64,000 bases of DNA from Bryoerythrophyllum caledonicum (lineage: Eukaryota > Streptophyta > Bryopsida > Pottiales > Pottiaceae), in contig OZ020518.1 of assembly GCA_963971425.1 (NCBI GenBank), forward strand, positions 11,662,190 to 11,726,189. Reading direction: 5' to 3'. Position 1 is the stretch's first letter; each line of letters starts with the position of its first letter. A model generated the notes under the pieces. That model searched no databases. It saw only the letters and a list, made by a program, of their open reading frames with translations, and was not told the origin of the DNA. Made by a program: the position numbers and the translations under genes. Below are positions 24,641-37,099 of the stretch, in pieces.

Positions 24641-25903
24641 CCACCAATAAGTATACGTTCATGAACGTTTCTACACTACACTGCTGCCAACTTTGACACC
24701 CTCCTAAGGGTTGAAAAAATGTCATTTTACGGTGAAATTTTTGGCACAAGATCATTTCTATGTTCACAACATGTGTGAAAAATTTCGAGGTCAAAAGATG
24801 AATAAAAAAAAAGATATTTAAAATCTACCAACATGTGTAGTTGTGAGCCATTCACAGCTGCCAACTTTGACACCCTCTCTAGGGTTGATTTTTATTTCAT
24901 TTACGGTGAAATTTATGGCACACAATCATCTTCATCTTTAAAACACATGTGCCAAATTTCAAGACCACATGATGAATATAAAAAAAGATACTCGAAATTG
25001 TTTTTCAAATTACATATGTTGGTAGATTTTGAAGGTGGATTTTTGTATTCATCGTCTGGCCTTAAAATTTGGCACACATTATATCAACATAGGAATGATC
25101 TTGTGCCAAAAATTTCATGGTCAATGAACAACTTTCAAGACCTACCGAGGGTGCCGAAGTTGGCAATAGTGAAATGGTTTCCCTGATTGTTTCTCACAAC
25201 TACACATGTTGGTAGATTTAGAATTTTTCTTTTCATTTGTGGATCTTTTGGACTTAAAATTAAGCACACGTATAATCAACACAACGATGATTTTTTATCC
25301 AAAATCTCATGGGAAAAAAACTAAAATTTAATCCTTGGGAGGGTGTCAAAGTTGGCAGTAGTGAAATGTTTTTCACAACTACACATGTTCGTAGATCTCA
25401 AAAATCGTCGGTTATGTGTATGTTTTAGCCTTTAAATTTGGCACACATGTAATCAACATGGAGATACTTTCCTGCCAAAAAATTTATGGGGAAAAACAAA
25501 AAATTCAATCCTTGGAAGCGTGTCAAAGTTGGCGAGGAGTGAAATATTTCTCACAACTATACATGTTGGTTGTTTTGGAATATTCTTTTTTGTGTGGATC
25601 TTTTGAATGTGAACTTTTTTGCACATGTAATTAACACAGAGGTGGTCTCATGATAAAAATTCCATGGGAAAAAAAAATTCTTTCAATACTTGGAAGGGTG
25701 TCAAAGTTGGTAGCTATGAAACTTTTCTCATAGCTACACATGTTGGCAAATTTTATATATCTTTTTTTGAATTCATCTTCTAGACTTGAAACTTGGCACA
25801 CATGTTGTCAACATAGAAATGATCTTGTGCCAAAAATTTCAGCAGTGTAGTGTGGAAACGTACATCTGCAAAATGAACGTATACTTATTGGTGGGTATTG
25901 TAC
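24637..25903. mobile_element. Foldback element FB3 (about 1.3 kb)
   Basis: It starts GTACCCACCAATAAGTATAC and ends with the inverted GTATACTTATTGGTGGGTA, then TTGTACA. Inside both edges lies a GTTTCYACACTACACTG segment shared with FB1. The interior is repeat units of the same family in opposing orientation. No coding sequence. Confidence 0.78.
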
Positions 25904-26347
25904 ATAGATGGCACAATCTTTCCAATTTTTCATCTATCAAGTAAACAAAACTAAGCACAAATCAATGTCAAATCACAAAATCGGATTAGGTCAAACATGG
26001 ATGTAAAAGAAGGATGAAAGAACAAAGTTGGGCATGGATGAACACGCAAAAAGTCGTGAGCCAAAAAGCAAAAGTAAAAGGTTGGAAAAAGAGAAAAGGA
26101 ATCCAGAGGCTCACCGAAAACTTCGAAATCACTTCAAAAGGAAGCCTGTTTCATCGAGCTTCGTGCTTCACTTGATCAGGAAGAAGAGGAAATTGACGCC
26201 ACCACTCGCCAACCTCCCACTCTCGCTCATCGTGACGACGATCGCGATGCCAGAGTTCCAAATCATGTCCAATATAGAGTAGAATCGAGAACAAACACGT
26301 ACACAGACACGCAACAGTCGCAGAAGAAAGAGTGAGAGCGAAGAGCG
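25904..26347. other. 5' flank, promoter and 5' UTR region of VPS34
   Basis: The first half is AT-rich. From about 26190 the GC content rises towards the start codon. An open frame at 26028-26282 is basic and repetitive and is probably not a gene. No specific regulatory site can be assigned. Confidence 0.45.
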
Positions 26348-29300
26348 ATGGTGGGGAGCGAGTTCCGCTTCTTCCTGTCGTGTGACATCAACCTGCCCGT
26401 CACCTTCCGCGTCGAAGCCCTCCTCGGCGACCCCCCTCCCTCGCCCTCACCCGGTACGCAAAACCCTCCGATGGTCCCCAATGGTCCCCAATGGTGGCCT
26501 AATTGCAGCCTCTGGTGGAGACGAGGGAGTAGAGCATTGGGTTGTGGGGTTTCATAAGTTTGTGAGATGATTCCTCGTTGAATTTGCGGTTTTTTAGGGC
26601 TTTTGTGTGTGGATACTCTGATTGTAGCAAATTGGATTCTAGGTTTTTGCGTCGAGGGAGTGGGTTGTGGGGTTTTATGATTTCGTGAGATGAATTTGCG
26701 ATTTGAGGTTGGATTTTTTGTGGGCTTGAGAGGAATTTTGGGTATTCTTGCAGATGCTGTAGTTGGCGCGCCTGTTTCGACTCCGGAGCTGTTCGTGGAG
26801 TGCGCGCTTTACCTCGATGGCGTGCTCTTTGGCCTTCCAACACGGACTAGGTGTGGCAAGAATTTCATTGCAGGGGTTGGTGAATCAGTGTTTGTCATGA
26901 TTTATGTGATGGATCTCACTTTTGCTCTAGTTTTATTGATCTTCTGGTCCTGTGTTTTTTTACTTGATTTTTTTTCTGCAGGTTGGCTTCGATTGAGAAG
27001 CCCTGGCGTTGGAATGAGCTTGTTACGCTGAGCGCTAAGTACCGAGACTTAACAGCCAATGCTCAACTTGCTCTCACAGTCAGTTTCTCTTTCCTTTCCT
27101 GATGAGAATGAAGAATTATATCATGTTTAAAGATTATGGCATATTTTTTAGGGTTTGTTTAGGTTTGACTCCTAAGTTCCATTGTCAAAGGTGAGATATT
27201 TTAATCATGTGTCGAGAGTAATAGAAGCTTACTGTAGAGCAAACCTTCTTCTTTCTATTGGTATATAAATCTACCCCTTTCTAGAAGGTTCTCAGTGATG
27301 GTTTAGACGTTGAATGAGCCATTTTTGGATAAGTTTTGACTTGCTCTAGAGAGGTGATATATTGCAATTTTGATACTCAGATTAGGATTTGGGACATGAA
27401 GCAGGGTGTTGGTACAAAGTCCAATGACCTATTGGTAGAAACTGGAACTGTTGTGGTGTAGGATTGACACATCTGGCGTTGCAGGTGTGGGACGTTTCTA
27501 CACCAAGGCAAGAAGTGGTGGTCGGAGGCGCAACCTTGGCCCTGTTTAGCAACAAGAAGCAGCTGAGAACAGGCAAACAAAAGCTGCGGTTGTGGCGTGC
27601 AAGGCAAGCAGATGGCTCTGTGCCTACCAGAACTCCTGGCAAGGTAAAGAAAGATTGAATATGATAACCCCCTCTTTTCATTCAAAACCACCTCTTCATA
27701 TTCATGATTGAAATTCTTTCTGCACTCTCAAAGATGGCTGAAAGTTCTCTGTCTTGAGTTTAGAGACCATCAAAGAAGGATAAGACCACTGATTTCTTCT
27801 GTTGATCTAGTTAGAGCGAGGAAAGAGTGGGCAAACGTTTGGGTGACTTTACAAAGCACTCTGTTGATGTGGTTGAAGGATAAGTCTATCAAGCTCTAGT
27901 AACTAATCAGAGTGAGGAAAGAGTAGTCTTAAGAGGGGGTATTTTATTGACTTTTTCAAAAAAACTCTCTGTGGTTCAGGTGCCCAAGCATGAACGCGGT
28001 GAAGTAGAGCGCCTTGAGAACCTGACGAACAAGTTTGAGAGGGGCCTGGTTCCACACATCGACTGGTTGGACCGTCTCACGTTCAAAGCCGTTGAAGAAA
28101 TCAAGGAAGCCGAGAGCAAGCGCAGTGGCAGCTCTCAGCTTCATCTTGCTGTAGACCTGCGCACATTTGAGCATCCTGTTGCATTCCAGGTTCAATTTTT
28201 TCTGGTCTATCTTTCTGTACCTTCTGATGCAGAATTGCCATCTCCTGAACTTAATTCTTTTTTTTTACTCGTCTTGGTCTTTGCAGGAGCTAGGTGCGAA
28301 TTTGTTGATGCAGTCACCTATTTCGCCTTCCAATGAGCTTGTGACAGTTTGGGATCCTGAGCTGGGCCGGCAAAACCCTTCGGAAAACAAGCAACTCAAA
28401 CTCGCTCGCAGTGTGACAAGGGGCGTTATTGATCGTGAGCTGAAGCCAAGTTCTAACGAGAAAAAGTACAGCACCTTCTCAAATTGTCTTTCCATCTTGG
28501 CTATTGACCTGGTGTTCCTCTTTGAAGGGTGGTATCTTGATGTGCCACACTATAGAAACTGGTTCGGAGTATGTGTAGGGTTTCTTGTGGCGTGTTTCTG
28601 GTTTGGGAGGTATTATAATCGAGATGGTGAGTAACTCATTGGTATGTTCCATGTGTTGTTGGCACACAGGGAGATCCAACAGGTTTTGAAACACCCTCCA
28701 GCGCGGAGTTTGAGTGGAGAGGAGAGACAGCTCTTGTGGAGGTTCAGGTTTTACTTGATGTCAGAAAAGAGAGCCCTGACCAAGTTCCTCCGATGTGTCG
28801 ACTGGAGTGATGCGCATGTAAGTCTTCTAATTTCAAGTAAATGGTCAATCCACTAAAGAAAGATTGTTCAGCACTGTCAATAATGCAAGTTTATAGATGC
28901 AATTTTATCTAAGATGGCGTAATTTTGCATGAATCAGGAAGCAAAACAAGCAGTGGACTTGATGAGGCGATGGGCTCCGATTGATATTGCAGATGCTTTG
29001 GAGCTTCTTTCTCCTGTTTTTGAGAGTGAAGAGGTAATGTGGTTTCAGTTTTCTGATCCCCTCTGGAATCATTCATTTCCTTTCGCATTCAAGAAAAAAA
29101 ACCAACCAAATACTTAGAAAATATTGAGGTTTATAATCTAGATATCAATCGGACTATCATCCTGATATTGCATGACTATTTGAAAATACCTCGGCTACAA
29201 GGACGAATTGGAATTAGAAACTATTGACACACCCTCCTTAGTTTGTTGTCACAAATGAATTATGAAACATGAGCTTATTTACTGTTGTTCTTATGTGTAG

Positions 29301-32300
29301 GTTCGAGGACATGCTGTGACGGTGCTTGAGGGAGCAGAAGATGAAGAGCTGCAGTGCTACTTACTTCAATTAGTCCAAGCCCTTCGTTTTGAACGCTCTG
29401 ATAAATCTCGCCTCTCATATTTTCTCGTGAAAAGAGGTATTAGTCATATATTTTCGGAAGATGGTTTTTTCTTAGAGTTCAGCACGTGTGTATCGCTTGA
29501 GATTGTTGATTACTCTGTCGTCCTTGAATTAAATTTTTTTTGGTGGGTGCAGCAATGCAGAAATTCGAACTTGCCAGCTTTCTTCGGTGGTATGTGGCGG
29601 TGGAGCTTCATGACCCTTTATATGCCAAAAGATTCTACTCGATATATGAGATTTTGGAAGATTGTATGCTCAAGGTAAGCTCTATTTACTGGTAATGGTT
29701 TGCAATGTCCTTCATTATATCGTAGCATAGCCTCTCTGCTATGTTTCAGAATCTATGTAATGCAATTATGTGTCATGAAAATGCCTTGAAACACTTTCAG
29801 ATTGGAAGTTGCTAGGTGCCTTATTTTAAACAATTAGTTAAGATCAGGTGCTAATTTTTATGAGGTTTCCGTGTCCTAATATCTCCACAAGTGTCTAATG
29901 TAATGGTTTACTGTTGGTCCTTTTTTCAGGCTAAGATAGAGACTAGGGAAGATGGTGAAAGTGGGGAGAAGATGTGGCAGAGCTTGGTCCGTCAAACAGA
30001 ATTGACTGCACAAATATGCACCATCATGCGAGATGTCAAGAACGTTCGAGGTTCCACTCAAAAGAAAATAGAGCGACTTCGGCAGCTGTTGTCAGGCATT
30101 CTCAGCGAATTGACCTATTTTGATGAGGTATGTATCAGGGCTTTTTTTTCGGTCTTTCAAGTGTAGCCAGATTGATGATTGGAGCTAAATGGTTTCAACA
30201 TCCACTTGTGTTTCTTTTACCTCCAAAGGTTTCATCCAAAATTTGTAAAACGACAAAAAATTCTTGTGACAAAATAACAGTGATTTGAACTGTGATTTTT
30301 ATTTGAAATTGGTGCAATATAAAATCCTGTCAAGAGTCTGATGTATGTTTCTTAAAGAGCATGGTTGTGGAAAGTTCCACTCTAGTATTAAATGGTTCTC
30401 CATTTTTGCAGCCCATTCCTTTACCACTGGAGCCTCGGTTGATGATTACGGGTATCATTCCGTCGGAATCTTCCATCTTCAAGAGTGCCTTGCACCCTCT
30501 GCGGCTCACCTTTCAAACTAGAGATGGCGGAAAATGCAAGTTAATCTTCAAAAAGGGAGATGATTTGAGGCAAGATCAACTGGTATGAATTCCCACCAAT
30601 GCCGCTTCCAAATTTTCTGTAAACGTTGACAGGTCTGAAGTACCCATGAGGACAAAAGTGTCAGTTCATAAAACGTCAAATAAATCACTAGAAAGGGGCT
30701 GGCATTATATACCGACGGAAAGAATTTTTTTTTCCCCAAATGCACATAAGAAGGTTTCATTTTTATCTAGAGACCTTTGAAGTGCAACTTTTAGTCCTAG
30801 CTTGAGTTAAAATGCTCAAGTTAGACTTTTACAATCAGTACTGATAACCTAGATCTTTTATGCTCGTTTTGTTTAGGTCATATTGTTCATTTTTTAATGT
30901 GGATGCACAGTTTCATTCTTAATGGGACGTGGTTTTGTGTTGTGGCAGGTGGTTCAGATGGTTTCATTGATGGATAGGCTCTTGAAGTTGGAGAATCTGG
31001 ATCTACAGCTCACTCCTTATCGTGTGCTGGCCACCGGACCAGATGAAGGAATGGTGGAGTTTGTGCCCTCCACTTCCCTTGCTCAAGTAAGAGTTTGTTT
31101 CTGCAACAATTTGTAACTTATGACTTCATTTTCAAAGAAACCTTGTCCTTGTACTCTTTGATGCATCAGGGTTCTACTTGTTTGTAATGCTTCTTTCGTT
31201 CCTTCATGCTTTGGATCTAGGGTGTATAGAAGGTGACTTTAAAGAGGTTAGAGTGTAGTATGTTTTCATCAAGAGACAAGTAGTTTTGTGAGCTTCCAGG
31301 ACCAAACATCTTACATCTTCCTCTTGCAGGTTCTGGCAGAGCACAAATCCATCGTGAGTTTCTTCCAGCAATTTCATGCAGATCCAGAGGGGCCTTTCGG
31401 CATCACATCAGCTTGCTTGGAGACTTTTGTCAAGAGTTGTGCAGGCTATTGTGTAATCATGTACATACTAGGCGTTGGTGACAGGTACAACTATTCCCCC
31501 CATTATTTTTGAATCGCCATGCCTCTTGACAATTTCCTTTTTCCCGAGTGCTAATGTCATGTCTTTAAGTGCAGGCATTTGGACAATCTGCTTCTGTGTG
31601 ATGATGGGCGCCTCTTCCACATCGACTTCGGGTTCATTTTAGGACGTGATCCCAAGCCCTTTCCGCCTCCAATGAAAATCTCCAAAGAAATGGTGGAAGC
31701 CATGGGCGGTGCCGAAAGGTAGATGTAGTTGATGTGAATTTTATTTTGAGTTTCACCCTGTCGTAGTTAATTTCTCAGCTTCTTGCCTCCGTAAACCTCA
31801 CATTTTCCAGCTTTTTCCACTTATGTTGTGTTTTGTTCGAAATGTGACAGTCCACACTATAGCCGCTTCAAGACATATTGCTGTGAAGCGTACAATATTC
31901 TCAGAAAATCCAGCAATCTCATATTGAATCTGTTTTACTTGATGGCTGGAGCCAACATCCCTGACATTGCTTCTGATCCCGAGAAAGGGATTCTAAAGGT
32001 ACGTGAAATCAAGTACTTTTTGTGGTTCTCAGAAGCTCATAACTGAGTCATTTGTAAAGCCACCCACAGTTTCCCCTCTCTTGATTTCTAATGCTCCCCT
32101 TTCTCAGTCTTACTAGCTATTACATCAATGAAAGAGCTTGGTGGTCTTCAAACTTGAGTTTTAGCTTGCTCTTGGAGGTGATTATAGAAATTCAGAGCTG
32201 GTTTTGATGGTTGGAAATGAGAAAAGAGGTGAAAACTCATGGTATCTTTGCCTCACTTCACTTTCACATGTGCACAGCTGCAAGAGAAGTTTCGATTGGA

Positions 32301-32415
32301 CTTGGACGACGAAGAAGCGGTGCAGTTTTTTCAGTCCTTGATAACGGACAGTGTGAGTGCGCTCTTTCCTCAAATGGTGGAGACTATTCACCGGTGGGCG
32401 CAATATTGGCGCTAG
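26348..32415 (+). CDS. VPS34: Class III phosphatidylinositol 3-kinase VPS34, 17 exons, 813 aa
   Basis: Makes PI3P from phosphatidylinositol on endosomes and autophagy membranes, in complex with VPS15 and Beclin/ATG6. Exons: 26348-26453, 26754-26850, 26982-27078, 27485-27643, 27980-28189, 28287-28465, 28670-28817, 28938-29033, 29301-29436, 29553-29674, 29930-30127, 30412-30582, 30949-31086, 31330-31484, 31575-31718, 31851-31998, 32278-32415. Phases agree at every join. The C2 domain starts with [17 protein letters not shown]. The helical domain includes [18 protein letters not shown] and [14 protein letters not shown]. The kinase domain has ATP-site [13 protein letters not shown] (Lys563), catalytic loop GDRHLDNLL (Asp670 to Asn675) and DFG at 688-690. 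The C-terminus is the hallmark IHRWAQYWR. The length matches plant VPS34 and all key residues are present, so it looks intact. Confidence 0.97.
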
Positions 32416-33078
32416 TAAAACAAGGTCAGATTTTTCACATATTATTCCCTGGACGCGTCTGCAACTTGATCAACACAGATTACCTTATTTAGTCCAAAGC
32501 CAGACTCATTCTGGAATCCGGTGATAGCTTGTAGATAACTCATAGATTCACTTCGTGATAATTTATGCAAATGACAATTTTTAGGACCGAAGCACATCTT
32601 GTTCATAACTTTTCATTCGGTTATAGGTTGATAATGCCATTCAGGGATTAATATTAAGTTGGTATCGACTATCAAATCCATAAAGACAGTGAGATCATTT
32701 GTAACTCCAAATGTTAAATCATCCTTCTCCCTTCAATACATCGCTTGCAAAGCAACTCCAGGTTGTGTCCATCGAAAGCCAACTTGCAAGCAACCATCAT
32801 ATTATCACCTCATCGGAGCATTCAAATGTCATAATCTATCTCCACACAAGTACTGTAAAAACTGCTGTCTGGTGAGAAAACCTACTCTAATGGATTGCAG
32901 TCGAAACCATATTCGGAATAGAAAACAAACACTATCTCCATCGTCTCATTCTCAGAGAAAGAAACAACACATGGACTCAGCCGATCGATAAAACGGTACC
33001 GGATTTCATCGTTCAAAACTAGCAAAACTCACTTCGTCTTCTTCGTCTCTGAGGGATTGTCACCTTCGCAGCTCATCT
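32416..33078. other. Intergenic, 3' flank of VPS34
   Basis: Probable 3' UTR of VPS34, then AT-rich sequence that becomes pyrimidine-rich (CTTCGTCTTCTTCGTCTC) just before the ATG at 33079. No gene is seen on either strand. Confidence 0.45.
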
Positions 33079-34060
33079 ATGGCGACGACCGCCCAGCAGC
33101 TCGGTTTCCGCCACCTGCCCCTGCACACCAGGGTTTGAAGGATACCATTGATTTCTTCTCATCGTTTAAGTGATTTTTATAGATGTAGGTTAGAGAATTG
33201 GCTAGAATTTATGTAGATTTGTACATTCGATGTGGTAAAATTAATATAATTGGGTGTTGTTTCAGCTGCTTCGGGATTCTGAGGGTGTGAATTCCGTGGA
33301 AACATCTCTTATTACTATTGAGCTACAAATATTTTGGCGTACAACAAGCCAACTTCTTGTTGGTAATTTGGTTTGAATAAAAGAGTCGTTTTGTAAAGAA
33401 AACAGGGTTTGAATGAGGGACCATGAGTTCGGTTCAGTTATTTACTTTTTTTTGCACTATTCATTGATGCTCTCCCATTCCTAACTTTGTGCTCCCCAAG
33501 TCAAGAGGGAGCATGCATCTGACACAGTATTATTAGGCCACAATGAGAGGTTAGAGAACACAAGACAGTGGTTGACTTTACAAATGACTTAATTGTATTT
33601 CACTGAACGCTGCTTTCTTTTGAATTTAGGAAAGAAGGTAAAGGGAACACTCTGCGGCGCGAGTATGTTCTTCCGGATGGTGTTCAATACAAGCGAGGTT
33701 TTGTGTAGGAGCCAGAACCTGAACCTGAACCAAAGAAGGTAGATCCTTCTTCAGCTTTGTTTTTTTCCCTTTCTTTACTGCGTTTTCGTAAGTTCTCATG
33801 AGCTTCTCAAAGATTCTTGGTGATTAGATCGTAACTTTGGTCAACTTTTGACCAAGATAAAATACACATTTAGATTAATGTCATCTTATAACATACATCA
33901 GCTAAAAAAATCACCACTTAACTGACTTTGATGTTTAGTGTCATGGGCAGTAAATGACTTGTAAATGATGTAAGCTCTTACTTTTGATATAGATTTTTAC
34001 TAAGAGGATCAAGTTGACCCAAGACTGCCGCCAACGAAGCCCCAAGAGGAACAGGTGATG
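33079..34060 (+). pseudogene. Broken multi-exon gene; one exon resembles actin-related protein 6
   Basis: A CT-rich leader precedes an ATG with MATTAQQLGFRHLPLHTR (33079-33132), which then meets a GT. A possible exon opens at 33267 (LLRDSEGVNSVE). At about 33630, after TTTAG, the frame reads KEGKGNTLRREYVLPDGVQY then KRGFV, followed by an in-frame TAG and EPEPEPEPKK before a GT donor. The YVLPDGV..KRGFV segment recalls a segment of ARP6, but I cannot confirm this. Phases between the pieces do not agree. With the stop, this points to a decayed or chimeric gene. The TAG would be CAG or CGG-like in a working copy. It lies 660 bp after VPS34. Confidence 0.4.
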
Positions 34061-34908
34061 CATTCTTTTGTGATTTGTTTTTCCTTCAGTTTTGGAAAGC
34101 TTCAGCAGCAGTCTTGGTGGATGTGATGCTTCTAGTCATTTGATCGGTCATAAAAGCACGGAGCTGCCACTACAGCAGCTGCTACTGCCACTTTTGGTAT
34201 GCTTGTGAAGAGTATACATTATTTGTTTGACCAAAACAAGTGAAGGGCAATAAATGATTTCATGTGGAAAAGTTGAGCTCTTCTTCAAAATTATTGAAAC
34301 TACCGTGAATGTGCGAGCCAACAAATTCAACCCCATGTGGAAAATGATGGCACATGTTGCAAGAAATACTGTCATGTTTTTTGATGTGGCGTCTTGTTTC
34401 CTGCAATACAGTCAGCTCCCTTTAATGAAGCATCTGATATAAGAGCAACAATGTCCGGGGAGAACCGGGGTTTAGTGTAATGGCGGCCGGTTGGTTTCGT
34501 GAAAAGTCCGGTTGAAATAGGAAAGTGGAGGATGCAAATCCGGTGACTTTATAAGAATGACGGATTTTGACCTGCAATGATTTTGAGGAGGAGGATTTTT
34601 ATCTATAATTGTAAATGTGAATGTACCAAATTCCTTCCGAAATGTTTAAGTAATTTCTAAGTAGTAGGCATGACATGACATGTGTCAGTCATTGACTTGT
34701 TGTTCTATCCAAAAACATAGAAATCGATGGATGGAATCATTCAAGATAGAAAAATTCCGCGGCACCTTCCAAAAATCAAAGGAAAAAACCGGCAGAAATT
34801 TTCAACAACCGGCTTGCAACCGGCCAAGTTCATAGGAAACCGGCTGAAGTTGTGAAACGGCGGATTAAAGCTGGTTTGGAAAATAATCTCCCCGAACCCT
34901 GAAGAGCA
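34061..34908. other. Intergenic with a CCGG-rich patch
   Basis: No gene. At 34450-34540 and 34755-34880 there are several CCGGTT/AACCGG motifs in roughly inverted order, which may be the arms of a degraded inverted-repeat element. The boundaries could not be fixed. Confidence 0.35.
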
Positions 34909-36385
34909 ATCTCATTATAAGAGGCGGCTTGGGTCAAGAACATTATAGCCTCATTCATCATCAAAACAATTTACCCTTAATGAAATCCATGCAAACTTGG
35001 GAGGCATGTCAGATTCCCCATGTCAATGACTTAACCCCTGAATTTCCAAGTGTTCCCTTGGGGGACTCTAGAAGGTTTGGGCAGGTTCCTATGGTGTCAT
35101 TTTGTAATAGTTTTCTTTGAAATTTTTAATGTAGATGGACATTACTAAAAACTTTGTGTGAGTCCAATTTTTTCCTAAATCCGACATTTCATGAAAAAAT
35201 TATAGGGTTTTGAAGTTCAAATAGGGAGAGCGGGCACGTCGGGCAACTCCAAAAACTTTTCCTAGGACACTCTACTAAATGTGAGGATTTCAATGCTAGC
35301 TAATAATATTATTTCCTTAAATATTGTCAAAGAAAATCTCTTGTCTTTAGTTTTAAAAAGCATATAAATCCAAGTCAAACATTTTCACACAATATTGCAC
35401 ATTGTCGGCAAGGTTTCAAAAAAACTTCTTCTTTTTCACATAAAACTTTGAGATCATCATATTTTTTACTTTTTATTTTTTCCACAGCATTACGTGGTGT
35501 AAACCTTCTTATTGACCATTCGGATTCTCATTCTAAAACCTACTAAGTTCACAAAAAAAATATAATGCAAATTGACACTTTTTGAACCTCCACTCCTACA
35601 TTTTTTTTGAATATGCTATACCCAATCTCTATCTCTAAAAATTGGAGTACAAGGAATTAATATCATGCTTAACATGATGGAAATTAATTTAGACCTTGCG
35701 TGGTGCAAAAATCTAACACCAAGTGAAGTCAAAGTCTGCTAATCCACTAAACGCAGGGAAAAGAAATTTTCTGCTGACCCTTTTCTCTACGTCAAACACT
35801 ATCATATTATAATCTATGCGGTCAAACGTTATGAATTTTTTTATGTAAGTTGCTTAATAAGTCTTAATTGAGATCCTAAGGTTAAAACTAGAACTAAAAG
35901 TTTTTTTGTGTTGTCCTTACTCATTGCACTAAAACGAGCAGTTTTGAAGTGTTTTTTGTGTGAAATTGTCTAAGAAATTTACGGGTTAAATTGTATGCAA
36001 TAGCCGTCCTCCAAACTAAGACCGCTCACCTAACCTTCTCACATGGTGCATCATGCATCATCAAGTGTGATATGGCTATAAAACGCCTTGGGGCCTTTAG
36101 GGGTTAAAGAATGTGTTTGTTTGTGTTTAAGACTAGATAGGAAACAGTTGGAAGCTAAAACAATGTGCACTACTGTCATAACTCCCTTCCTTAGCTCTTG
36201 TTTCCCGTGCACTTCTAAGTTGACATCACTTCCACCAAACTAAAAAAGTAATCACCTTTCATCCAACACTCCCACATTATAACCTTCTCCCACCCTTTCC
36301 ATTATAACATCGGTCCATTATAGCAGCCTTAATATATAGTGCTCAGAACCAACAAGACTCTAGTAAAGGGAGCTAATTGTATAGG
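34909..36385 (+). repeat. Old dispersed element interrupted by TTAA element D
   Basis: The two flanks, 34909-35030 and 36108-36385, together match the reverse complement of 5388-5700 in the same order. The older repeat is therefore present twice in the window, and this copy was split by a later insertion. Non-coding. Confidence 0.7.
35031..36107 (+). mobile_element. TTAA-flanked element, copy D (1,077 bp, diverged subfamily)
   Basis: Begins TTAACCCCTGAATTTCC and ends GGCCTTTAGGGGTTAA. The internal order of landmarks is the same as in copies A-C (TTTGGGCAGGTTCCTA near the start, ACCTTCTTATTGACC, CACTCCTACA, AAGTGAAGTCAAAGTCTGCT), but the sequence is clearly diverged. It matches the reverse complement of copy E. 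Confidence 0.83.
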
Positions 36386-37090
36386 AAACCTTAACGTTCA
36401 CACCTGACTATTGCCAAGTCTAGAACCAAGTGGAACAAAATTATCTAATGTCCTGCCATTTTTGAATGCTGAGTGTAATATCAAGTTAAAAAATGAAGCT
36501 TGAATATTGCATTGTTTTACTCTAATATTGGGCATTTCATGCACGGACTTCCTTCAAAACATGTACTCAACAATGGAAATCATTTGCCAAATCAAATATA
36601 GTGTGACATTAGTCTCTCTAATTAAATTCTTGGACATAAAATCCCTCCTTTCTCACCCAAAAAAGTTAAAGGAAAGAAGAAGAAACTTTCCAATCACTCA
36701 AATCAGCCCCTCACAAACATTCTGGATCACCTAATTCCAGACCCAGATTCACCCCACCCGCGGAAATGGACGCCCCACTAACAACCCCCCCCCCCCTCAA
36801 CGGAAAATGGCACCCCAGCCCACCCTTGCCACTAAAGGCTGTAAAGAAACTGCGAGCCGCCCTCAATCCCGCCCGCATGAGCCCAAAGTTCTCATTCTCG
36901 CCCCTCGTACGAGCAACAATTCCATAGACATCAACTCCAATCCGACATACATGAGATTTTGGGGTTTGGAGCTCGGGATTAGAATTTGCTACAAATGTTG
37001 CAAAATTCACGAGGCGAGAATGGCATAACTAAGGAGTACACATTGTGCTGCACAATTTCTCAGCTGGATTCCAAGGTTAGAACGTAAGTG
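36386..37090. other. Intergenic, contains a 14-base C run
   Basis: AT-rich with no clear gene. A run of about 14 C at 36784-36797 sits in an otherwise ordinary stretch. A minus-strand open frame (36711-37010) has no recognisable family. Confidence 0.35.
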
Positions 37091-37099
37091 AGACCAAGG

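Noticed and set aside
22208-25634. Numerous 60-117 codon frames on both strands
   Set aside because: All fall within the foldback repeat arms and repeat with them; not genes.
28167-28634. 155-codon open frame overlapping VPS34 exon 6
   Set aside because: Only the VPS34 exon part has family similarity; the rest is intron read in the wrong frame.
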